DNA of 64,000 nucleotides from Aliirhizobium wenxiniae (GTDB lineage: Bacteria; Pseudomonadota; Alphaproteobacteria; Rhizobiales; Rhizobiaceae): NCBI RefSeq assembly GCF_019511445.1, contig NZ_JAEUAN010000018.1, positions 1 through 64,000 on the forward strand. Reading direction: 5' to 3'. Below, in pieces: positions 58,728-64,000 of this stretch. Below the pieces are notes generated by a model. The model saw only the letters and a list, made by a program, of their open reading frames with translations, ran no database searches and was not told the origin of the DNA. A program made the translations under genes and the position numbers. Each line of letters starts with the position of its first letter. Within the stretch, counting starts at the first letter, position 1.

Positions 58728-59887
58728 GAACGGGTCGCGAGCGCCAGCACGACAAAACCGATCACGGCCAGAAAAGCCATGGCGAAGTAACCATAGATTT
58801 CCAGCTGCCGGTAGATGACGCCGGCAAGCAGTGTCGAAATCGCCAGGAATGCACCATTATAAGCGACATAGACGCCCTGCGCCGATGCCTGCTGATCTTC
58901 TGCGACCATTTCCGACAGGCGGTACTGCAGCCCGAGATGAACGCAGGCGAAGCTGAAGGCGTGGAAAATCTGCAATATCCCGTAATACCAGACATCCGAG
59001 CCGAACGGAAAAAACACCCAGCGCAGGATCGCCATCAGGCAGCCGAAACGCAACAGCCCCAAAGGCGTGAGGCGTCTTGCAAGGCCGCCGGAGATGAAAA
59101 AGATGCCGATTTCGGCAATCACGCCGATGCACCAGAGGGCGGAGATCACGGCATTCGAAAAGCCCATGCCCTGCCACTGGATCGTGCTGAAACCGTAAAA
59201 CATCCCGTGGCTCGACTGGATGAGCGAGACCCCGATCAGGAGCAGATGGACAGATCTGCCGAGTGGACGGCGGGAGGTCATCGGAGATGCCGCAACCGTT
59301 CGCCTGCCCGATTCCTGGTCCAGTCGAGGCGCGATGAAGGCAACGGCAAACGAGGTCAAAAGGACCGCCACCAGCAGGAGCGGGATGGCGATATTGCCGA
59401 TAGCGGTCGAGAGGCTACCTGCGATAAGCGTCGTCACGACAAAACCGACCGATCCCCAAACCCGCATTTTTCCGTAGTGAAAGCCCCATCGTTTGACGCC
59501 AGAGATCGAGATCGATTCGACGATCGGCGTGTAGGGCGCAAACAAGGCCGCCTGTATGGCCACGGCCGCAAGAACGACCCAGAAATCGCCGCTGACGAGC
59601 AGGCCGAGAATGGAGACTATCGACGTTGCCGCGGACCAGGCGAGAATATGGCGCGGATCGCGAGCGCGCCCCACAAGAGAACCCGTTCCCATGGCGACGA
59701 AGACACGAAACACCACCTGAGCCGCAAGGATCACACCGATCTGCATCGCGCTGAAGTTCAGACCATGCAGCCATACGGGCAGATAAGGCACCAGAATGCC
59801 GTTGAGCGACATCGGTGCGGCATAGGCTAACGAACAACGAAGCTGGAACTGCGGCGGGGCGGCAGACGGTTTTGCGGCAATATTCAC
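58697..59887 (-). CDS. MFS transporter, HcaT-like
   Basis: 396-residue permease with 12 predicted helices, of the MFS_1-like/3-phenylpropionate transporter (HcaT, NupG-related) type. Motifs are SLNGILVPYLPVWLHGL in helix 1, GRARDPRHILAW in the helix 2-3 loop and KRWGFHYGKMRVWGSVGFV. The substrate is uncertain. It starts at GTG (59887), with a 13-bp perfect inverted repeat directly upstream, and overlaps the DgcA-like gene at its 3' end. Confidence 0.85.
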   Translation of the reverse strand: MNIAAKPSAAPPQFQLRCSLAYAAPMSLNGILVPYLPVWLHGLNFSAMQIGVILAAQVVFRVFVAMGTGSLVGRARDPRHILAWSAATSIVSILGLLVSGDFWVVLAAVAIQAALFAPYTPIVESISISGVKRWGFHYGKMRVWGSVGFVVTTLIAGSLSTAIGNIAIPLLLVAVLLTSFAVAFIAPRLDQESGRRTVAASPMTSRRPLGRSVHLLLIGVSLIQSSHGMFYGFSTIQWQGMGFSNAVISALWCIGVIAEIGIFFISGGLARRLTPLGLLRFGCLMAILRWVFFPFGSDVWYYGILQIFHAFSFACVHLGLQYRLSEMVAEDQQASAQGVYVAYNGAFLAISTLLAGVIYRQLEIYGYFAMAFLAVIGFVVLALATRSQPQSSGSGG

Positions 59888-59894
59888 GGAATCA

Positions 59895-59936
59895 CAAATG
59901 GTGGTGAAAGTCGCTCGAGACTATCACCACCATTTG
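59895..59936 (-). promoter_or_regulatory. Perfect 13-bp inverted repeat before the MFS gene
   Basis: CAAATGGTGGTGA (59895-59907) / TCACCACCATTTG (59924-59936), with an inner AGTC/GACT pair. It begins 8 bases upstream of the MFS start codon. It could be a large operator or a leader hairpin masking translation. Confidence 0.5.
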
Positions 59937-60003
59937 CAATGGAAACCGGTCCACACGCTATGTGCGAAAACAAAGTGTGTCGCTGGTGAAGATTTCGTGT
60001 TGT

Positions 60004-60819
60004 TCAGGCAGCCTGCATGTTCTTCGTCTTTGCCGGTGCCGGCAGGGCATGCAGTTCCGCGGTCACCTTGATGTCACGCCAGGTGATCAGTTCCAGCGTT
60101 CCGTCGTGATGTTCGGCAATCGCCGTGCAGCTTTCAACCCAATCACCGGTATTGACGTAGTGGATGCCGTCGATATCGGTCATCACCGCATGATGAATGT
60201 GCCCGCAGATGACGCCATCCACCTTGTTGCGACGCGCCTCGTCGGCCACCACCTTCTGGAACTCGCCGATGAAATTGACCGCGTGCTTGACCTGCAGCTT
60301 GGCCCAGGCGGAGAAAGACCAGTAAGGCATGCCGAGACGGCGACGAACCGCCGCCAGCACGACATTGATGGCGATCGCCGCGTCATAGGCCCAGTCGCCG
60401 AGATAGGCGAGAAGACGGGCATTGCGGACGACAACATCGAATTCGTCGCCGTGAAGAACCAGATATTTCTTGCCGTCGGCCATTTCGTGGATCGCGCGGT
60501 CGGCAACCTCGATGCCGCCGAAATGGGTGCCGGGGAAATCCCTCAAGAATTCGTCGTGATTGCCGGGAATGTAGACGATGCGGGTGCCCTTGCGCGCCTT
60601 GCGCAACAGCTTCTGCACCACGTCGTTGCAACCCTGCGGCCAGAACCAGCTGCGCTTCAGGCGCCATCCATCGACGATGTCACCAACGAGGAACACAGTC
60701 TCTGCTTCATGGTATTTGAGGAAATCCAGCAGGAGTTCCGTCCGCGCCGCCTTCGAGCCGAGATGCACGTCGGAGATGAACAAGGTCCTGAAATTCCTGG
60801 TCTCACCTGTCGCTGTCAC
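60004..60819 (-). CDS. UDP-2,3-diacylglucosamine diphosphatase-like metallophosphoesterase
   Basis: 271-residue calcineurin-type phosphoesterase. Metal-site motifs are ISDVHLGSKA, VGDIVDGWRL, YIPGNHDEFLRD, LHGDEFDVVV and CGHIHHAVM. These fit the LpxH-like family, which cleaves UDP-2,3-diacylglucosamine in lipid A synthesis, although paralogues with other roles exist. The start is GTG at 60819, with AGGA 8 bases upstream. Monocistronic. Confidence 0.83.
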   Translation of the reverse strand: MTATGETRNFRTLFISDVHLGSKAARTELLLDFLKYHEAETVFLVGDIVDGWRLKRSWFWPQGCNDVVQKLLRKARKGTRIVYIPGNHDEFLRDFPGTHFGGIEVADRAIHEMADGKKYLVLHGDEFDVVVRNARLLAYLGDWAYDAAIAINVVLAAVRRRLGMPYWSFSAWAKLQVKHAVNFIGEFQKVVADEARRNKVDGVICGHIHHAVMTDIDGIHYVNTGDWVESCTAIAEHHDGTLELITWRDIKVTAELHALPAPAKTKNMQAA

Positions 60820-61032
60820 GGAAGTCGTCCTTTCATAGCCCGCCCCGTCGTCTGAAAACCAGAGTCTTGTTTCAGGATGATGACAGGAGGCTTTTCACCC
60901 ATGGGCAGATCTCCTTCGGATTTCCTTACATCGATCAAAAATAGCTGCTGTTACACGTCCCTGTTTGATGTAATGAGATGCCGCATTCTCCCCAGAAGGA
61001 CCGGGAAGACAGACTAAAAAGCAGGAGTGAGC

Positions 61033-63360
61033 ATGGACGCGCAGGATAAATCGAAGTCGGCCCCGCCGAGCAGTGCGGATCTTGACGAACAGGCGCTGTT
61101 CTTCCACCAGTATCCCCGTCCGGGCAAACTGGAAATTCAGGCGACCAAGCCGCTCGGCAACCAGCGCGATCTGGCGCTCGCCTATTCTCCGGGCGTTGCG
61201 GCCCCCTGCCTTGCGATCCGGGACAATCCGGAAGCCGCTGCCGATTACACGGCGCGCGCCAATCTCGTCGCGGTCATCTCCAACGGTACGGCGGTTCTCG
61301 GGCTCGGCAACATCGGCCCGCTCGCCTCGAAGCCGGTGATGGAAGGCAAGGCCGTCCTGTTCAAGAAATTCGCCGGTATCGACGTCTTCGATATCGAGAT
61401 CGACGCCGCCGGCATCGACGAGATGGTCTCGACCGTCTCGGCGCTGGAGCCGACTTTCGGCGGCATCAACCTTGAAGACATCAAGGCGCCGGAATGTTTC
61501 GAAGTCGAGCGCCGGCTGCGCGAGAAGATGAACATCCCGGTCTTCCACGACGACCAGCACGGCACCGCGATCATCGTTGCGGCCGCGATCCTGAACGGCC
61601 TGGAACTGGCCGGCAAGTCGATCACCAACGTCAAGATCGTCACGTCGGGCGCAGGTGCAGCAGCACTCGCCTGCCTCAATCTCCTCGTCTCTCTCGGCGC
61701 GAAGAAGGAGAATATCTGGGTTCACGATATCGAAGGTCTCGTCTACGAAGGTCGCACCGAGCTGATGGACGAATGGAAATCCGTCTATGTGCAGAAGAGC
61801 GACAATCGGGTTCTGGCCGACAGCATCGACGGCGCCGACGTATTCCTCGGCCTGTCTGCCCCGGGCGTGCTGAAGCCGGAACTTCTCGCGCGCATGGCGG
61901 AAAAGCCGCTGATCATGGCGCTTGCCAATCCGACGCCGGAAATCATGCCGGAACTTGCCCGCCAGGCACGTCCTGACGCGATGATCTGCACCGGCCGATC
62001 CGATTTCCCGAACCAGGTGAACAACGTTCTCTGTTTCCCGTATATCTTCCGCGGCGCGCTTGATTGCGGCGCGAGCACGATCAACGAGGAAATGAAGATG
62101 GCCGCGGTCAAGGCCATCGCGGCACTTGCGCGTGAAGAAGTGTCTGATGTCGCGGCAAAGGCCTATTCCGGCGAAACGCCGATCTTCGGCCCGACCTACC
62201 TGATCCCCTCGCCGTTCGATCCGCGCCTCATCCTGCGCATCGCTCCGGCTGTCGCCCGTGCTGCTGCCGAGAGCGGTGTAGCTGCCCGTCCGATCCAGGA
62301 TTTCGAAGCCTATCTCGACCAGTTGAACCGCTTCGTCTGGCGCTCCGGCTTCGTCATGAAGCCGATCTTCGCGACAGCCAAGGCATCCGAAAAGAAGCGC
62401 GTGATTTTTGCCGAAGGCGAAGACGAGCGCGTGCTGCGCGCAGCCCAGGTTCTGCTGGAAGAAGAGATTGCCCGCCCCATCCTGATCGGCCGTCCTTCCG
62501 TTATCGAGGCACGCCTGCAGCGTTTCGGCATCCGCATCCGCCCGAATGTCGATTTCGGCGTGGTCAATCCGGAAGACGACCCGCGTTACCGCGAATATGT
62601 CGAGGACTATTTCGCGCTTGTCGGCCGCAGCGGCATCAATCCGGAAGCCGCCCGCACGATCGTGCGTACCAACAACACGGTCATCGGCGCGCTGTCGGTC
62701 AAGCGTGGCGAAGCCGATGCGCTGATCTGCGGCGTTGAAGGCCGTTACGATCGCCACCTGCGCGACGTCAACCAGATCATCGGCAAGCGTCCCGGCGCCT
62801 GCACCAATGCCGGCCTCAGCCTGTTGATCTCGCAGCGCGGCGCGATGTTCTTCACCGACACGTTCGTGAACTACAATCCGACCGCCGAGGAGATTGCGGA
62901 AATCGCCATTCTCGCGGCTCAGGAAGTTCGCCGTTTCGGCATCGTGCCGAAGGCCGCGCTGATCTGCCATTCGAATTTCGGCTCCCGCGATTCGGAAAGC
63001 GCCCGCAAGATGCGCGCGGCGCTGGAGATCATCCGCAGGCAAGCGCCGGAACTCGAAGTCGATGGCGAAATGCAGGGTGGTTCGGCGCTCGACGAGGCAC
63101 TGCGCAAGCGCGCCATGCCGAACAGCACACTGAGCGGCGAAGCCAATCTCCTGGTCTTCCCGAACCTCGATGCAGCAAGCATTTCGCTCGGTCTCGTGCG
63201 CACGATGATGGACGGCCTGCATGTCGGCCCGATCCTGCTCGGGACAGCCAAGCCGGCTCATATCCTGTCACAGACCGTCACATCCCGCGGTGTCGTCAAC
63301 ATGGCGGCTCTGGCCGTGGTCGAGGCCTCGCAGATCGAGCCGGTTGCGTTGGTGAAATAA
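61033..63360 (+). CDS. maeB: NADP-dependent malic enzyme with phosphotransacetylase-like domain
   Basis: 775-residue malic enzyme converting malate to pyruvate and CO2. The N-terminal catalytic half (about 1-430) has LALAYSPGVAAPCLAI, FHDDQHGTAIIVAAA and the nucleotide-binding SGAGAAALACL. The C-terminal half (about 440-775) resembles phosphotransacetylase (VIFAEGEDERVLRAAQ, EGRYDRHLRDVNQI) and is thought to be regulatory. Rhizobia have an NAD form (Dme) and an NADP form (Tme); the sequence does not settle which. The ATG at 61033 lies 5 bases after AGGAG; the GTG at 61027 overlaps it. Confidence 0.93.
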   Translation: MDAQDKSKSAPPSSADLDEQALFFHQYPRPGKLEIQATKPLGNQRDLALAYSPGVAAPCLAIRDNPEAAADYTARANLVAVISNGTAVLGLGNIGPLASKPVMEGKAVLFKKFAGIDVFDIEIDAAGIDEMVSTVSALEPTFGGINLEDIKAPECFEVERRLREKMNIPVFHDDQHGTAIIVAAAILNGLELAGKSITNVKIVTSGAGAAALACLNLLVSLGAKKENIWVHDIEGLVYEGRTELMDEWKSVYVQKSDNRVLADSIDGADVFLGLSAPGVLKPELLARMAEKPLIMALANPTPEIMPELARQARPDAMICTGRSDFPNQVNNVLCFPYIFRGALDCGASTINEEMKMAAVKAIAALAREEVSDVAAKAYSGETPIFGPTYLIPSPFDPRLILRIAPAVARAAAESGVAARPIQDFEAYLDQLNRFVWRSGFVMKPIFATAKASEKKRVIFAEGEDERVLRAAQVLLEEEIARPILIGRPSVIEARLQRFGIRIRPNVDFGVVNPEDDPRYREYVEDYFALVGRSGINPEAARTIVRTNNTVIGALSVKRGEADALICGVEGRYDRHLRDVNQIIGKRPGACTNAGLSLLISQRGAMFFTDTFVNYNPTAEEIAEIAILAAQEVRRFGIVPKAALICHSNFGSRDSESARKMRAALEIIRRQAPELEVDGEMQGGSALDEALRKRAMPNSTLSGEANLLVFPNLDAASISLGLVRTMMDGLHVGPILLGTAKPAHILSQTVTSRGVVNMAALAVVEASQIEPVALVK

Positions 63361-63364
63361 CTCT

Positions 63365-63396
63365 ATGCGGGAAGCTTGGAAGCAAGCTTCCCGCAT
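63365..63396 (+). terminator. Inverted repeat after maeB
   Basis: Perfect 13-bp arms ATGCGGGAAGCTT / AAGCTTCCCGCAT with a 6-base loop, directly after the stop. It lacks a T-run, so it may be a stability hairpin or a factor-dependent terminator. Confidence 0.5.
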
Positions 63397-63445
63397 GTTC
63401 GATATGCCAGTTTCGGCCACGCATGTTCTATGCGACAGGTGAGGC

Positions 63446-64000
63446 ATGACATTTTCGAAGACGATGACATCCTTGGCGCTTGCATCGCTGCTTCTGCCGC
63501 AGGCGACTTTTGCGCGCGATGTCGAGGTTTGCGCCAATCTCTACAAGCGCCTCAACAGCACACCGCAGATCATCGGCACGACCAGTAATGTTCGCCGATA
63601 CGCGCAGGATCTGAGCGCTCTCAACGCCGATATCCGTCAACTTCGGATCGACATGCGCAGCCTAGGTTGCGGCAGTGGCAGTATCGTGACCTTTGGGGAC
63701 CCCGAAGATGCCGACGAATGCAGTTCCATGCAGGACACGCTGCAGCGGCTTGAAGAAGAGCGCGCAGGGCTGACCGAACAGCGTAACAACACCCGCTCGC
63801 TGCTGCAGCCCTCCGAGGAGCGCGTTGCCATCCTTTCGGCAATCCGCGCCAACAATTGCACGCCGACCGATCTCGACACCCAGACGGAACTGGACGAGAA
63901 AGAGCGTCTTCGAATCCGCGGACTGGCCTTGCCCAGAGCAGATGAGCCGAGATCGTTCGGCCTGAAACCGAACGACCCCAACTCCAGCATCACGCATCTC
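63446..64000 (+). CDS. Secreted DUF2865-like protein (partial, runs off the right edge)
   Basis: At least 185 codons, open at the window end. A signal peptide (MTFSKTMTSLALASLLLPQ, cleavage after FA near 23) is followed by a Cys-containing helical region with VCANLYKRLN, RSLGCGSGSIV and DECSSMQDTLQRLEEERAGL, a likely coiled coil with spaced Cys. The pattern recalls rhizobial DUF2865 proteins, but the diagnostic C-terminal part is outside the window. GAGG lies just before the ATG. The C-terminus cannot be described. Confidence 0.6.
   Translation, partial: MTFSKTMTSLALASLLLPQATFARDVEVCANLYKRLNSTPQIIGTTSNVRRYAQDLSALNADIRQLRIDMRSLGCGSGSIVTFGDPEDADECSSMQDTLQRLEEERAGLTEQRNNTRSLLQPSEERVAILSAIRANNCTPTDLDTQTELDEKERLRIRGLALPRADEPRSFGLKPNDPNSSITHL

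Noticed and set aside
60865..61010. Short frame before maeB (about 38 codons)
   Set aside because: No good ribosome binding site and no recognisable features; probably leader sequence.
60895..63261. Antisense open frame of 788 codons opposite maeB
   Set aside because: High-GC genes leave long open frames on the other strand. It has no ribosome binding site or protein motif, and maeB is certain.

Overview
The window looks like a core chromosomal segment of a Rhizobiaceae alphaproteobacterium (Rhizobium/Agrobacterium/Neorhizobium type). The reasons are the high GC, a CckA kinase, alphaproteobacterial LexA operators (GTTC-N7-GTTC near ssb/uvrA, GAAC-N7-GTAC at recA), an RpoN-type promoter before glnB-glnA, rhizobial-style palindromic intergenic repeats, and a giant Growth Pole Ring (GPR/RgsE)-like protein of the kind found in polar-growing Rhizobiales. 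I see no rRNA or tRNA genes, no insertion sequence, no prophage and no CRISPR array. Species cannot be fixed from sequence alone.

Layout. 1-569: no recognisable gene. 0.6-6.1 kb: a YidB-like protein, alpha/beta hydrolase, O-methyltransferase, GNAT acetyltransferase, J-domain protein, MFS exporter and a secreted DUF4864 protein. 6.1-10.7 kb (minus strand): recX, tgt, queA, two cyclophilins and coaD, i.e. tRNA queuosine synthesis, proline isomerisation and CoA synthesis. 10.7-11.5 kb: three very small predicted membrane proteins on the plus strand, two of them behind copies of the same 29-bp operator-like module. 11.5-16.8 kb: gyrA, marC, an HPP-CBS protein and a small RDD-like protein. 16.8-23 kb: ssb and uvrA diverging from a shared LexA box, a DUF72 protein and bifunctional NAD(P)HX repair. 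23-26.6 kb: glnB-glnA, a DMT exporter and hspQ. 26.7-35.2 kb (minus): an inositol-phosphatase-family enzyme, ttcA, alaS, recA and cckA. 35.5-41 kb: a FliO-like protein, dksA, a SixA-like phosphatase, the ycjX-ycjF pair and a secreted protein. 41-43.6 kb: the folate operon folP-folB-folK and a DUF922 protein. 43.6-44.8 kb: a possible small RNA with a strong terminator, a [2Fe-2S] ferredoxin and a lone HPt protein. 45.3-51.4 kb: the GPR-like gene. 51.5-53.6 kb: a LysE exporter, a small orphan membrane protein in AT-richer DNA and a P-loop kinase. 53.6-57.6 kb (minus): a four-gene MCE/Mla-type lipid transport operon. 57.7-64 kb: a DgcA-like epimerase, an HcaT-like MFS protein, an LpxH-like hydrolase, a malic enzyme-phosphotransacetylase fusion and a truncated DUF2865-like gene at the right edge.

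How the genes work together. Most are housekeeping genes. Recurrent themes are DNA repair under LexA (ssb, uvrA, recA, with recX), nitrogen control (RpoN, PII, glutamine synthetase), tRNA modification (tgt, queA, ttcA), envelope biology (Mla operon, LpxH-like enzyme, GPR-like protein) and cell-cycle phosphorelay (cckA, possibly the lone HPt).

The least explained material is the tandem small-protein locus between coaD and gyrA with its duplicated operator module, the structured transcript before the ferredoxin gene, and the 11-residue repeat architecture of the GPR-like protein. All functional assignments rest on motif recognition by eye; no database search was run.
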